Below the pieces are notes generated by a model. That model saw nothing but the letters and a program-made list of their open reading frames with translations. It searched no databases and had not been told where the DNA came from. A stretch of DNA of 64,000 nt, from positions 174,496,492-174,560,491 of the forward strand of contig CM039462.1 of the NCBI GenBank assembly GCA_022414725.1, in the 5' to 3' direction. Shown in pieces: positions 48,101 through 51,739 of the stretch (position 1 is the first letter of the stretch; every line of letters starts with the position of its first letter). A program made the position numbers and the translations under genes. This stretch comes from Microglena sp. YARC (lineage: Eukaryota > Chlorophyta > Chlorophyceae > Chlamydomonadales > Chlamydomonadaceae).

Positions 48101-49770
48101 CCCCTACCGAGGGCATGGCGTGGAATGCAGACCATATCATTCCTGTGTACAAGGGGGGAGGACTGTGTGAGCTTGACAACCTGCGCACGCTGTGTGTTGC
48201 GTGCCACGCCGATGTGACAAAGGAGCAGGTGGGTGGATTGGGGAGGCGTGACAGGGTGCAGGTGGGGCAGGCATGGCAGGGTGGAGGGTGGGGAGGCATG
48301 GCACGGGGAAGGGTGGAGAGGCGTGACAGGCTGGAGGGTGGGGACTGCATGGGAGTTGTGATTTTTGTGTTGTGGGTGGCAGTACAAGTCTTAGTGTGAG
48401 CGTCTGGTCCAGACCCCTACAGAAGGCACGGCCTGGAATGCAGGCCATATCATCCCTGTGTTGGCTGGAAGCTACGACTAGCCCCAAAAACAAACTATGT
48501 TGTTGGTATAGATGTTCTGTAGCTTTCAAGAACGTACATTGAGCTCTACTTTAACTACACCTCCACCTCCAAACACAACATCATCCCGACCCACACCCTC
48601 ACCTAGACCCACACCCTCACCTTGACCCACAACCTCACCTAGACCCACATCCTCATCCCTAAACTGCATTCCTGTCCAACCTGAATGCATTGGCAGATGA
48701 AGGAACGGACAGCTGAGCGGCGCCAGAAAGCATTAAAGACTGCAGACATCCGAACCTTCTTCAGCCCATCGTCTCTTGCGAAGACTGATGCTTCAAGCAA
48801 GCAGGGAGAGAAAGGCAACAAGCGCAAGCGCGCGTCTAAAACTGCATTCGTTGATGAGGATGATGTCGACATCGTTGATCCAGAGGGGGGGAAAGGTGGA
48901 GGAGGGGCAAAGCCAAAAGCCAAGAAGCCAAGAGGGAAGGCTGACAAACCCCCGGCTAAGGTGAGGGCTTATTCCCAAGTGCACTTGTGCCATCAGGGAT
49001 TTTTTTCCCACTTTATATAGCGATCGCAAGTTTTGACCCCGTTTATCAAAATTATGGCTATAACATTTTTTTGATGCCCTAAATGCACCTACATAGCTAC
49101 AAATAGCTATAAAAGCTACAAAAAGTACTAAAACGCTGTCCCTGGAGGAGGCCTAAAACCATTAAGCTAAAAAAAAAACTTACAGATTTGAAAAAACATC
49201 ACCGTGGGCCATAGCTTTTCTTTTCAGCTGCTCGTAGCTAAGGGCAGCAACTTGTAGGCAGGTCCCCTGGCTTGCTACCCGACCAAACCTATAGCAATGT
49301 ATTGCAACTGGAGGCTGACATGATCATTCTTCTAGAATTGTTGAAATCTTGGGGCTTAGCCCAGTCGATGGCACATGGAGCTGCCTAGAAGCTGCTGCTT
49401 GTAGCGTGAAATAAAAGCTACGATGTGGACCTTGCTGTTCTCTAGACAGGCAGGCAGACAAACGCTCGCTCGCTTTGACACAATCAATAAAACATATTGA
49501 CAGAACAATTACAATGGAACCTGTCTTGAGGTTTGTAATTCGTTAAACTTCATCATTACTCTGTCCCCCTCTCTCTCTCTCACACTGGTTGATGGTGCAA
49601 CACAACCAAGCATCTGTCCGGCCGCACAGTAAACATAAACACGATCAGTCAGCAATAGGAATCAGTTATCTGTTTCTCTCTGGTTAACGGTGTTGCACAA
49701 TTATATTGCGGTCCAGCCGCACAGTAAAAATAAAAACATCTTAATTTAGAACCAAGAAACAATCTCTCTC

Positions 49771-49844
<74 letters not shown>

Positions 49845-51675
49845 TCTCTCTCTCACACACATACACACACACACACGCATACACACACATATGCGCAAAC
49901 ACACACTCATGCGCACACACAAACAAACACACTCACACACACACATTCACACTCTCTCACTGAAGGCTACCTCAGGAGCTGGGAGGAAAAAAGCCGTCAA
50001 AGGGGCTGGAAAAGCGGGACCCCAGTCCAAAACAGTTTGCCCCGCCCCCCAAGACCCAGCCATGTCCGAGTCTGTGATCATACTTGGCTCTCATACAGTG
50101 GGGAGTCGGTCATGTGGTCAGCCGCCGCCTGCTCGCTCCTTACAGAGCTTTGGGATCAGTGCTGCCAGTCGGCAGCCCAGTGGGGGTGGGAGTGTGGTGA
50201 CAATCAACTCTGAAGACACCAGCCTCAGTAAAGCTCAGAGGCTGAAGTCACTCCTGCCGAAGAGGAGACCCCCCGGAAGCAAGACCAGGCCACAGGGATC
50301 CACCCTCTCAGCGGGGGGCTGCGCCCAAGTGGACTTACTGGGCCCGAGCACGTCTGGGATAACGGTTGAGGCGTGTGCACGGAAGCCACCTCAGCCTGCT
50401 AAGGCCCAAGTGGACCTGCTTGGCCAGGCTAGGTCACAGGGAACCACCCTGTCAGGGGGCGGCTGCGCCCAAGTGGACCTGCTTGGTCCAACAACGTCAG
50501 GGCTGGCAGTTGAGGCTGGTGCACTTGCGCCCCCTGAGCTGGCTAAGTTGGTCGAAGGGGATGGTGAGACTCATGATGTATCCGCTTTGAGGGAGGAGGG
50601 CATAATGCTAACAGTAGAGTGTAATGCCTCTCAGGCTTCTGTTGCTGCTGTACAACAGCCTCGTGTACCATCACTGAACCCTGAGACAGCCAATGCCAGG
50701 CTGGACTGGCATGCCCCCACTGAGGCCGCTAATGCAAGGCTGGAGGGGCTTGCCCCCGGAGCAAAATCGAGGCAGCCGCCAGGTCACATTGCTGGCACAG
50801 TCACAACCAGTGGCAGGCCGCCCTTGCGACCTGCCAGATCAGAGGCCTCCCTGCGCTCGTTGCCTAATTTGGACGCCTTCAGGTTCACAGGAGGAGGCAG
50901 TGTGGGATCCGTTCTAGCAAACCCTAAACTATCGTCTGCCACCGCCACTAGTGCCGCATCTGCCCCAACATCGGCTCCTCTGAGATCACGTGGCTCAAGC
51001 CGTGCTGCAGCTCACGCAGATACCAATACAATAGGTGGACGAGTAAACAGTGAAATTAGCAACCAGGCTGATGGTTGCGGTGGCGCTGGTGGAAGTGGTG
51101 GTGGTGGTGAAAGTGGTGACGAATGTAAGACGGGCAATCCGACACGTGGACGATCGACTATCGAGGCTGGTAGCAGGGAAAAACACGCCAAGTGTATGAC
51201 GAGCGGGGGCCTTCACCAGGCTGACAGCAAGGCAGGTGTACGAAGCGGTGCAGCTGCGACAAGAACCACAAAGCGTGTGACCTCAGCAGTGAAGACACCT
51301 GCTTCTGCTACTGCTGCTGCTACAACCGTGGTAGAAACCCCGACCCAGGGTGGGTCAAAACCAGCAGCCCCTGCTGCTGCTGCTGCTGGCCAAGCGAGTG
51401 CCAAGGGTACTCGCAGCCGCCTCCCTGGAGGTGGGAAAGGGGGAAAGGGAGGGCAAGGACCCCCAAAAAGGGTCCGGCGGGGGGCTGCAGCTGTTATCGA
51501 TGAGCTGTTATCCCCTGTCCCAAGCAGTATGTTGGGGCAGGGGCGGGCTCCACCCCCCCTTGGGACTGCGCCTGACCTAAAGGATGGGGTACAGCAAGAG
51601 GGTAGGGCTGGTGCAGCTGAAGAGGTTGAAGTGGTTGAGTTGGTTGAAGATTGCAGTCAGCCCTCGCTGCCCTAG
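18468..51675 (+). CDS. ZRANB3: ZRANB3-type SNF2 helicase / HNH endonuclease, about 22 exons
   Basis: ZRANB3 proteins are PCNA-associated annealing helicases and structure-specific nucleases at stalled replication forks. All SNF2 motifs are present in order: GDE|MGVGKT (I, split by an intron), VVCPASL (Ia), DESH (II), ILLTGTP (III), KFIVFAHH (IV), SITAAAVGLDF (V), QGEDRAHRKGQ (VI). C-terminally come a WYEVSSHTSRVHLH segment, a Cys4 knuckle, an HNH domain (WNADHIIPV, CHADVT) and a PIP-box-like TADIRTFF. The HNH and Cys4 arrangement is that of plant SNF2-HNH homologues. I see no NZF ubiquitin-binding finger. At roughly 3,300 residues it is about three times the size of the human protein, because of polyQ, Pro/Ser and coiled-coil expansions. 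Junctions are phase-consistent except exon 17 to 18, and exon 18 contains a frameshift. Confidence 0.94.
20780..21290 (+). repeat. Three decayed copies of helicase exon 1 donor end
   Basis: Copies near 20783, 21090 and 21258 repeat GAGATCTGTGCCGACAACCT and AAAGTGAGTGC-TC-GTTTGA from 20628-20675, separated by TTTATATTGGTTGGT repeats and a GATCACTCTTTGATTT minisatellite. Confidence 0.9.
21470..21545 (-). other. Possible tRNA-like relic
   Basis: Minus-strand GGGGTTTGAACCC arm with downstream-compatible arms reading from about 21545 to 21480. It does not fold as a clean tRNA by eye and is probably SINE-derived. Confidence 0.3.
21880..22045. repeat. Dispersed repeat family F
   Basis: Shares GATGCGTCGCCA, CTTTGCGCTC-GC-ATGCAA, GGCTACGCAA and AGTAGCTACTCAACCTG with 30205-30400. 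Confidence 0.88.
22155..22330 (+). repeat. Two decayed copies of helicase exon 2 start
   Basis: GGTGGTGGCTGCAC-GGGTCA at 22159 and 22280, each followed by a common ATTATTGGAATTTAT intron block. The 22280 copy keeps a CTAG acceptor; the 22159 copy has lost it. Confidence 0.93.
22406..22932 (+). CDS. ZRANB3: ZRANB3-like exon 2: nine-residue repeats and pre-helicase segment
   Basis: 527 nt, acceptor TATAG and donor GTGCGT. It encodes five to six degenerate nine-residue repeats of the form xASLDxxGx (22530-22690), then FSLSDVEYVEGKLRHYKRNI and IPTYTLRSYR, which lead into the helicase. Its 5' end is copied twice upstream (22159 and 22280). Confidence 0.88.
23030..24235. repeat. Nested dispersed repeats in helicase intron 2
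   Basis: Family D at 23030-23245 and 23820-24035 (both reversed), family G at 23425-23500, family B (GAGGCGTGAGGTTGAGGGG..CTTGCACTGGGGCCAACCAC) at 23630-23695 and reversed at 24140-24190, then TATA and TTTA runs. A copy of the exon 2 end (CCATCTTACCGGTGCGTACA) lies at 23345. Confidence 0.85.
24420..24640 (+). repeat. Decayed copies of helicase exon 3 start
   Basis: GGTCAGCTGCTAGAATATGA at 24546 and a shorter GTAGGGGTCAGATGCTA at 24423 match the exon 3 start at 24638. Confidence 0.88.
24641..24791 (+). CDS. ZRANB3: ZRANB3-like exon 3: helicase entry, first half of Walker A
   Basis: 151 nt. It encodes YMPAPLADALMDFQRTGVRF then GRCLIGDE, matching the 'l...L.pFQkeGv.fal..gGR.liaDE' start of SMARCAL1/ZRANB3 helicases. 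It ends exactly between GDE and MGVGKT. Confidence 0.96.
24840..25270. repeat. Minisatellite of TATATAGACCGCGTGATATA units
   Basis: About 18 units of 21-30 bp immediately after the exon 3 donor, in the intron that splits Walker A. Length variation comes from TA runs. Confidence 0.95.
25374..25528. mobile_element. hAT-type MITE, copy 1
   Basis: Begins TAGGGACCGGCATATCATAT and ends CATATTTCCGTTCCCTA, with inner CCAAAGGCGAGTATGATATC. Flanks CATATACT and CATGCACT agree at 6 of 8 positions. TAGGG-type ends and 8-bp duplications point to the hAT superfamily. Confidence 0.82.
25678..25867. repeat. CATA/CATG tetranucleotide microsatellite
   Basis: Nearly pure CATA repeats with an inner CATG block, ending 44 bp before exon 4. 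Tyr/Cys/Val frames over it are shadows. Confidence 0.97.
25911..25961 (+). CDS. ZRANB3: ZRANB3-like exon 4: 51-nt exon with Walker A lysine
   Basis: 17 codons encoding MGVGKTIQGMAIASCYK between a CAG acceptor and GTAAGT donor, phase 0 on both sides. It supplies the ATP-binding GKT. It is isolated between a tandem AT-rich array plus CATA repeat upstream and a 2.3-kb intron downstream. Confidence 0.96.
26100..26380. repeat. Three family A copies in a row
   Basis: GTTACAG-CCAGG-GGTAGCCAAATAGGCT-AAG-GACTTGCCCA repeated near 26105, 26215 and 26330. Confidence 0.85.
26755..26830. repeat. Dispersed repeat family B (representative)
   Basis: GTTGGCCCCAGTGCAAGC, CAGGCTGGCCCCCT and CACGCCTCGTAATAAGGCGT. 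Other copies at 4505-4560, 15846-15905, 20846-20912, 23630-23695, 24140-24190, 32597-32660 and 56036-56100. About 65 bp long. Confidence 0.85.
26905..26960. repeat. GTT trinucleotide microsatellite
   Basis: About 17 GTT/GTGTT units just before the first member of the exon 5 array. Confidence 0.95.
26962..28263 (+). repeat. Array of ten decayed copies of helicase exon 5 acceptor
   Basis: Exon-like starts at 26982, 27113, 27244, 27374, 27504, 27634, 27764, 27887, 28010 and 28133; the true exon starts at 28264. Units are 123 or 130-131 bp. Each has TGTAG acceptor, GATGAATGGCCCCTGCTGG, TCTGTCCAGCTAGCTTGTTA, then intron-type CCGTTGGTTGTCCCTTGCCA and CTCACTTGGTTGAT. After 'CCAGCTAG' the copies diverge from the exon. 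Confidence 0.97.
28264..28359 (+). CDS. ZRANB3: ZRANB3-like exon 5: motif Ia
   Basis: 32 codons encoding DEWPLLVVCPASLRLMW and EEFEKWMPHQRPSQ. It is the last and only full-length member of an 11-copy array that repeats its acceptor and first 45 or so bases. The donor is GTGAAA. Confidence 0.96.
28540..28720. repeat. GGT, poly-G and poly-C tracts
   Basis: G-rich sequence with runs near 28576-28600, then a C run near 28686-28712. Shadow frames only. Confidence 0.9.
28755..29100 (+). repeat. Two decayed whole-exon copies of helicase exon 6
   Basis: ATCCATGTG-TCGAGG, TCCCTCCCTCTCATCA and CCTATGAGAT-CTC blocks at 28758-28835 and 29006-29100, paralogous to exon 6. G-runs lie between them. Confidence 0.93.
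29310..29424 (+). CDS. ZRANB3: ZRANB3-like exon 6
   Basis: 115 nt encoding IHVIEGKDGRLSLNSSTSLP and LITITSYEMLRRLTCEVC. The frame stays open through the next 276 bases, but using donor GTAGGG at 29425 with acceptor TTTAG at 29700 keeps phase and restores the usual short spacing to motif II. Retention would add a 92-residue Gly/Pro/Gln insert. Confidence 0.85.
29425..29700 (+). other. Stop-free intron of 276 nt, or retained coding insert
   Basis: GTAGGG ... TTTAG borders, length divisible by three, no in-frame stop, and it encodes Gly/Gln/Ala/Pro repeats (GQAPPGQARGPP). Splicing restores normal helicase spacing; retention would add 92 residues between motifs Ia and II. Confidence 0.7.
29701..29783 (+). 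CDS. ZRANB3: ZRANB3-like exon 7: motif II DESH
   Basis: 83 nt encoding SLGWKVIIVDESHNLKTTNA and RHQDSPQ. DESH is the Walker B box in the form seen in ZRANB3-type helicases. The donor is GTGGGG. Copies of its donor end lie at 29890-29935 and 30025-30075. Confidence 0.95.
29885..30080 (+). repeat. Two decayed copies of helicase exon 7 donor end
   Basis: CAAGACTCTCCACAGGTG-GTGGGCA at about 30045 and a weaker copy at 29905 repeat exon 7's end and its intron start (CATGATGTAATTGTCTAA). Confidence 0.9.
30205..30400. repeat. Dispersed repeat family F, second copy
   Basis: Matches 21880-22045 along its length, including CGACGATGCGTCGCCATTCC and AGTAGCTACTCAACCTGTAC. Confidence 0.88.
30584..30690. 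repeat. Poly-C then TCCCTCCTTCTTACCCTCCT repeats
   Basis: Pyrimidine-rich minisatellite ending 20 bp before the exon 8 acceptor region. Confidence 0.9.
30713..30808 (+). CDS. ZRANB3: ZRANB3-like exon 8: motif III
   Basis: 32 codons encoding TEACVTALKKSKRVILLTGT then PSLSRPFDLFRQ. Phase 0 on both sides. The SNF2 motif III 'LLTGTP' is intact. Confidence 0.96.
31806..31870 (+). pseudogene. Decayed copy of helicase exon 9
   Basis: GGTATCCTTGGTCCATCTGA and GGATCACTTTTCTCAACAA match exon 9 (GGTATCCTTGGACCATCCAA...). Confidence 0.9.
31946..32122. mobile_element. hAT-type MITE, copy 2 (reverse)
   Basis: The right end, AATGCTGGCCCCTA, is well kept and the left end (TACGGAATGATATTATATG) is worn. Flanks CGCAGCCT and GGCATCCT agree at 6 of 8. 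It is inserted in a decayed exon 9 copy. Confidence 0.72.
32123..32200 (+). pseudogene. Second decayed copy of helicase exon 9
   Basis: GCATCCTTGGTCCATCCGAG, TCTCAACAA and GACGTCTGGTC match exon 9. A stop interrupts the reading. Confidence 0.9.
32226..32356. repeat. Poly-C and CA microsatellites
   Basis: About 35 C residues, CA repeats, then another C run and more CA repeats. Confidence 0.97.
32384..32513 (+). CDS. ZRANB3: ZRANB3-like exon 9
   Basis: 130 nt encoding VDAIRPGILGPSKDHFAQRY and CDRRLVPTVLGGG, matching 'ieal.p..f....dya.RYC..r'. Decayed copies lie at 31806-31870 and 32123-32200. Confidence 0.93.
32797..32932 (+). CDS. ZRANB3: ZRANB3-like exon 10
   Basis: 136 nt encoding YELHGLLKREVMVRRLKKDV and GQLPPKRRQVVRLPKPPL, the conserved 'eLh.lL...imiRRlK.dVl..LPpK.R' block. 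It leaves in phase 2. Confidence 0.96.
33118..33635. repeat. Family D element interrupted by other repeat sequence
   Basis: The left part (GCGTTGCAAGCAACGCAGAA, GAGCGACAGGTGGCAACAGA) is at 33118-33200 and the right part (GACCCTGGGGGCTCCCG) at 33530-33635. Family C sequence sits between. Confidence 0.75.
33690..33895 (+). repeat. Two decayed copies of helicase exon 11
   Basis: The copy at 33803-33885 repeats TGGCCAGGGGGAAAGCT-CCAAA and GACTGAGAAAACCCAA with an AG acceptor. A shorter one lies at 33705-33760. Confidence 0.92.
33940..34103 (+). CDS. ZRANB3: ZRANB3-like exon 11: acidic linker
   Basis: 164 nt. The phase from exon 10 selects the frame QTEKTQKIRAESPQEDGLD followed by an acidic run (GSEEEDGEEEEQDDGI). 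Another open frame here is a shadow. Two decayed copies lie just upstream (33690-33895). Confidence 0.85.
34172..34222. repeat. GACA tetranucleotide repeat
   Basis: About 12 GACA units after a family A copy. Confidence 0.95.
34400..34545. repeat. ACC/AAC trinucleotide-rich tract
   Basis: CCACCAACACCAAT-type repeats ending at the exon 12 acceptor. Antisense Val/Gly frames are shadows. Confidence 0.93.
34556..34745 (+). CDS. ZRANB3: ZRANB3-like exon 12: motif IV
   Basis: 190 nt. It encodes MSDAFKTAIAKLPDVIEWL and ends PKFIVFAHH, the start of the second RecA lobe. The GTGAGT donor leaves phase 2, which exon 13 completes. Confidence 0.93.
35405..36880 (+). mobile_element. Degenerate non-LTR retrotransposon (LINE) reverse transcriptase fragment
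   Basis: In order it reads CFVDLSKAFDTIDRRKLWGR, an in-frame TGA at 35510-35512, then MGVKQGCPLSPTLFGFYIDE, a catalytic box reading LNADDIVFLA (usual form x-A-D-D with aromatic first residue), GLTVNLTKAQVVVF and YLGIVFHWK. The end has a zf-RVT-type motif: ECRVCSMQVIEDEYHFMFEC. That C-terminal part is in another frame, the shift lying near 36615-36630. It is 5'-truncated and cannot be autonomous. It sits in sense orientation in the intron between exons 12 and 13. Confidence 0.95.
37304..37592 (+). repeat. Decayed copies 1 and 2 of helicase exon 13
   Basis: Copies start at 37304 and 37513, each after an ACAG acceptor, and read EVMDRLASAIGGSAAAHGDD and EVMDRLATALGGFEAAHGDD. They run on into ATCA repeats or a MITE. 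Confidence 0.95.
37620..37789. mobile_element. hAT-type MITE, copy 3, with perfect 8-bp target duplication
   Basis: Begins TAGGGATCGGCAATATGATA and ends TTGCCGTTCCCTA. It is flanked by TACATCAA at 37612-37619 and TACATCAA at 37790-37797, a perfect 8-bp target-site duplication. This copy defines the family borders and supports hAT-type transposition. No coding capacity. Confidence 0.92.
37797..37862. repeat. ATCA tetranucleotide repeat
   Basis: CAAT/ATCA units, with a related run at 38005-38046. Confidence 0.95.
37908..37994 (+). pseudogene. Copy 3 of helicase exon 13, acceptor and donor intact
   Basis: Reads EVIDRLAAALGGFEAAHGDD then LHINKCIHR. It has ATTACAG before and GTAATG after. At 87 nt (phase-compatible entry, length divisible by three) it could be spliced in without breaking the frame. 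Confidence 0.85.
38085..38289 (+). CDS. ZRANB3: ZRANB3-like exon 13: RIDGS motif
   Basis: 205 nt encoding EVMDRLAAALGGFE, an acidic/Asn-rich insert, then VGYIRIDGSHDSQ. It is the fourth and only complete member of four tandem copies (37304, 37513, 37908, 38085), each with an AG acceptor. Copy three also has a usable GTAATG donor. Confidence 0.93.
38293..38320. repeat. Interstitial TTTAGGG repeat
   Basis: Three to four GGGTTTA units just after the exon 13 donor. Confidence 0.88.
38365..39030 (+). repeat. Decayed copies of helicase exon 13 end
   Basis: GTCAGGATTGACGGGAGCCA at 38388 and GATGGGAGCCACGAT pieces at 38566, 38719 and 39008 repeat the RIDGSHD codons. Confidence 0.9.
38738..38993. 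repeat. CAACA / CAACC pentanucleotide array
   Basis: Blocks of pure CAACA alternate with blocks of CAACC, about 50 units. It lies between two decayed exon 13 copies. Thr/Gln/Asn frames are shadows. Confidence 0.98.
39600..39830. repeat. ACAT/ACACAT-rich repeat
   Basis: Imperfect CATACA repeats following a family A copy. Cys/Val/Met antisense frames are shadows. Confidence 0.93.
40022..40156 (+). CDS. ZRANB3: ZRANB3-like exon 14: motif V
   Basis: 45 codons encoding RRMAVNKFRDDPSIRVALLS then ITAAAVGLDFSRASVVVFVE. Phase 0 on both sides. The preceding 1.7-kb intron is almost entirely repeats. Confidence 0.96.
40215..40385 (-). repeat. Dispersed repeat family G
   Basis: GCCTCCTCCAGGGACAG, AGCTTTTTGTTGCTTTTTAG and GGGGTCAAAACTAGCGATCG, the reverse complement of 49013-49175. 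Confidence 0.85.
40586..40775. mobile_element. Foldback element (family E)
   Basis: The left arm GAGCAGCTTCTAGGCAGCTC is inverted by the right arm GGGAGCTGCCAAGAAGCTGC, about 190 bp apart, with a common inner CCAAGATTTCA. MITE-like. Confidence 0.82.
40914..41090. mobile_element. hAT-type MITE, copy 4
   Basis: TAGGGACCGGTATATCATAT to TTGCCGTCCCCTA, flanked by GTCATTTG and GTCATTTA (7 of 8 match). Confidence 0.9.
41185..41265 (+). pseudogene. Decayed copy of helicase exon 15
   Basis: CTGCCAAGGTGAATACCATG and AGGTCAGACAAAGTGTGTGA match exon 15. The DRAH codons are changed and a TGA follows. Confidence 0.93.
41486..41589 (+). CDS. ZRANB3: ZRANB3-like exon 15: motif VI arginine finger
   Basis: 104 nt encoding QGEDRAHRKGQTKCVNICFL and AKGTSDDRK. 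QxEDRAHRxGQ is SNF2 motif VI. A near full-length decayed copy sits at 41185-41265, with the GEDRAH codons altered. Confidence 0.96.
41769..41850. mobile_element. Partial hAT-type MITE
   Basis: GAATGGCAATATGATATAAT and GATGCCGGCAGTCAGACTAG match one end of the MITE family; the other end is absent. Confidence 0.75.
41930..42300 (+). repeat. Duplicated intron segment before helicase exon 16
   Basis: CTTACCCAGGCTCAGTTGGT, GAAG-A-TGTATGAC and CGT-ATCAT occur at 41940 and again at 42251, the second directly before exon 16. A poly-C run of about 32 lies between (42130-42161). Confidence 0.88.
42316..42572 (+). CDS. ZRANB3: ZRANB3-like exon 16: end of helicase core
   Basis: 257 nt encoding KWQKLNNSLINLNQLHDG, which aligns with the end of the SNF2 C-lobe ('W..l..K...lg..ldG'). 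A Gly/Ala-rich linker and LVLDSVIDMKA follow. The donor is GTAAGC. Confidence 0.9.
42823..44209 (+). CDS. ZRANB3: ZRANB3-like exon 17: low-complexity linker with 36-residue repeats
   Basis: The acceptor CATAG keeps phase with exon 16. It holds Gln/Glu-rich sequence, then Pro/Ser-rich sequence, then about four copies of a unit around TPRLGTQAE-PPPTP-SKG (43650-44070). The frame would stop at 44268. To join exon 18 a phase-2 donor is needed, and GTATGA at 44210 or GTGTGA at 44201 both fit. The true donor is uncertain. Confidence 0.7.
44228..44855 (+). repeat. Two decayed copies of helicase exon 18 start and an ACCCC-rich tract
   Basis: GAGGGCCCCGAGGGATCCAA at 44239 and AAGGGCCCCGAGGGATCCAA at 44664 match exon 18 (GAGGGCCCCGAGGGATCCGA). 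The second continues through CTGAACCCTGAGTTAGAAG. CCCCAACC-type sequence fills 44400-44655 and 44720-44850. Confidence 0.94.
44856..46076 (+). CDS. ZRANB3: ZRANB3-like exon 18: recognition-like segment, coiled coil, polyQ; contains a frameshift
   Basis: It begins CTEGPEGSDLNPELEALASI then IWYEVSSHTSRVHLHLA, similar to the FEVS-x-TGR(I/V)HL segment of plant SNF2-HNH proteins. Glu-rich heptad-like repeats follow (VEEERVRGQ, 45170-45470). Within a run of nine G (45345-45353) the repeat pattern jumps to the next frame (ALEEGRVAERDATPEEERM), so one base is extra or missing. PolyQ and a conserved-looking LLEVLHEAQLFARDWNEL end follow. The donor is GTGAGG. Confidence 0.8.
46077..46412. repeat. GGTGATTTGGTGTAGGTGA minisatellite
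   Basis: About 15 units built from the exon 18 donor itself (GCAGGTGAGGTG) and its next bases, so the splice donor is the first unit. Confidence 0.95.
46768..47080 (+). repeat. Two decayed copies of helicase exon 19 start
   Basis: ACAGGATGCTGTGGAGCTAG at 46772 and ACAGGATGCCTTGAAGCTAG at 46932, each followed by GTGACCGCT-AGGCTGCTGC and a shared intron block (CCAACTATAAATCTAAATCC). A weaker copy is at 46425. Confidence 0.95.
47082..47466 (+). CDS. ZRANB3: ZRANB3-like exon 19: Cys4 knuckle
   Basis: 385 nt, phase 0 in and 1 out. It starts DAVELVTAEAAAAGAFG and includes FVLREYQQAFKVDGSARLC. The Cys4 set is LCIHC ... LFCGPACEHRY, placed just before the HNH domain as in plant homologues. Two decayed copies of its first part lie at 46773 and 46935. 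Confidence 0.92.
47467..47640. repeat. TCGCTACTATCTTGCTATTA repeats
   Basis: Degenerate tandem repeat starting at the exon 19 donor. Copies of GGCCTCCTCAGGT recur at the end as GGCATCCTCAGGTGC (47622). Confidence 0.9.
47692..47735. repeat. Poly-G tract
   Basis: G-rich run with few A interruptions in the intron before the HNH exon. Confidence 0.95.
47897..48228 (+). CDS. ZRANB3: ZRANB3-like exon 20: HNH endonuclease
   Basis: 332 nt. It encodes LERGVCVTCQLDCRALV, then WNADHIIPVYKGGG, LDNLRTLCVACHADVTKEQ. The catalytic His (ADHI), the Asn (DNL) and the distal His (CHADVT) are intact, and two CxxC pairs suggest a zinc-supported fold. The enzyme should nick DNA in an ATP-dependent manner if it behaves like ZRANB3. 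A broken copy lies at 48381-48466. Confidence 0.97.
48381..48466 (+). pseudogene. Decayed copy of the HNH core of helicase exon 20
   Basis: CAGTACAAGTCTTAGTGTGA to GGCCATATCATCCCTGTGTT matches 48069-48150. TAC-to-TAG gives a stop, and the catalytic ADHI becomes AGHI. Confidence 0.94.
48697..48960 (+). CDS. ZRANB3: ZRANB3-like exon 21: PIP-box-like motif
   Basis: 88 codons, phase 0. It encodes KALKTADIRTFFSPSS at 48730-48777, then basic, NLS-like stretches (KRKRASK, KPKAKKPRGK). TADIRTFF fits PIP-box Q-x-x-I-x-x-F-F apart from the first Gln. Human ZRANB3 also binds PCNA through a PIP box. Confidence 0.9.
49013..49175 (+). repeat. Dispersed repeat family G
   Basis: TATATAGCGATCGCAAGTTT, GCTATAAAAGCTACAAAAAG and TGTCCCTGGAGGAGGCCTAA. 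Confidence 0.85.
49215..49430. mobile_element. Foldback element (family E)
   Basis: CTTTTCTTTTCAGCTGCTCG at the left and AGAAGCTGCTGCTTGTAGCG at the right are inverted. The inner CTTGGGGCTTAGCCCAG is shared with other copies. Confidence 0.82.
49769..49860. repeat. CT dinucleotide microsatellite
   Basis: CT repeats followed by CACACA. They lie before the last helicase exon. Confidence 0.98.
49966..51675 (+). CDS. ZRANB3: ZRANB3-like exon 22: terminal low-complexity exon and stop
   Basis: 570 codons to TAG at 51673-51675. It is Gly/Ser/Ala/Pro-rich, with an internal repeat around GGCAQVDLLGP-TSG (50300-50540). No domain is recognised; the end is acidic (EEVEVVELVED). The acceptor TGAAG at 49965 keeps phase with exon 21. 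A 90-bp piece of this exon recurs downstream at 53170-53265. Confidence 0.85.
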   Translation, partial: ATSGAGRKKAVKGAGKAGPQSKTVCPAPQDPAMSESVIILGSHTVGSRSCGQPPPARSLQSFGISAASRQPSGGGSVVTINSEDTSLSKAQRLKSLLPKRRPPGSKTRPQGSTLSAGGCAQVDLLGPSTSGITVEACARKPPQPAKAQVDLLGQARSQGTTLSGGGCAQVDLLGPTTSGLAVEAGALAPPELAKLVEGDGETHDVSALREEGIMLTVECNASQASVAAVQQPRVPSLNPETANARLDWHAPTEAANARLEGLAPGAKSRQPPGHIAGTVTTSGRPPLRPARSEASLRSLPNLDAFRFTGGGSVGSVLANPKLSSATATSAASAPTSAPLRSRGSSRAAAHADTNTIGGRVNSEISNQADGCGGAGGSGGGGESGDECKTGNPTRGRSTIEAGSREKHAKCMTSGGLHQADSKAGVRSGAAATRTTKRVTSAVKTPASATAAATTVVETPTQGGSKPAAPAAAAAGQASAKGTRSRLPGGGKGGKGGQGPPKRVRRGAAAVIDELLSPVPSSMLGQGRAPPPLGTAPDLKDGVQQEGRAGAAEEVEVVELVEDCSQPSLP

Positions 51676-51739
51676 GTACTACATGCGGTTGAGGTGGTTG
51701 AGGAGGTTTATGAGTGTGTTTTGGTTCACTGCAGTAATG

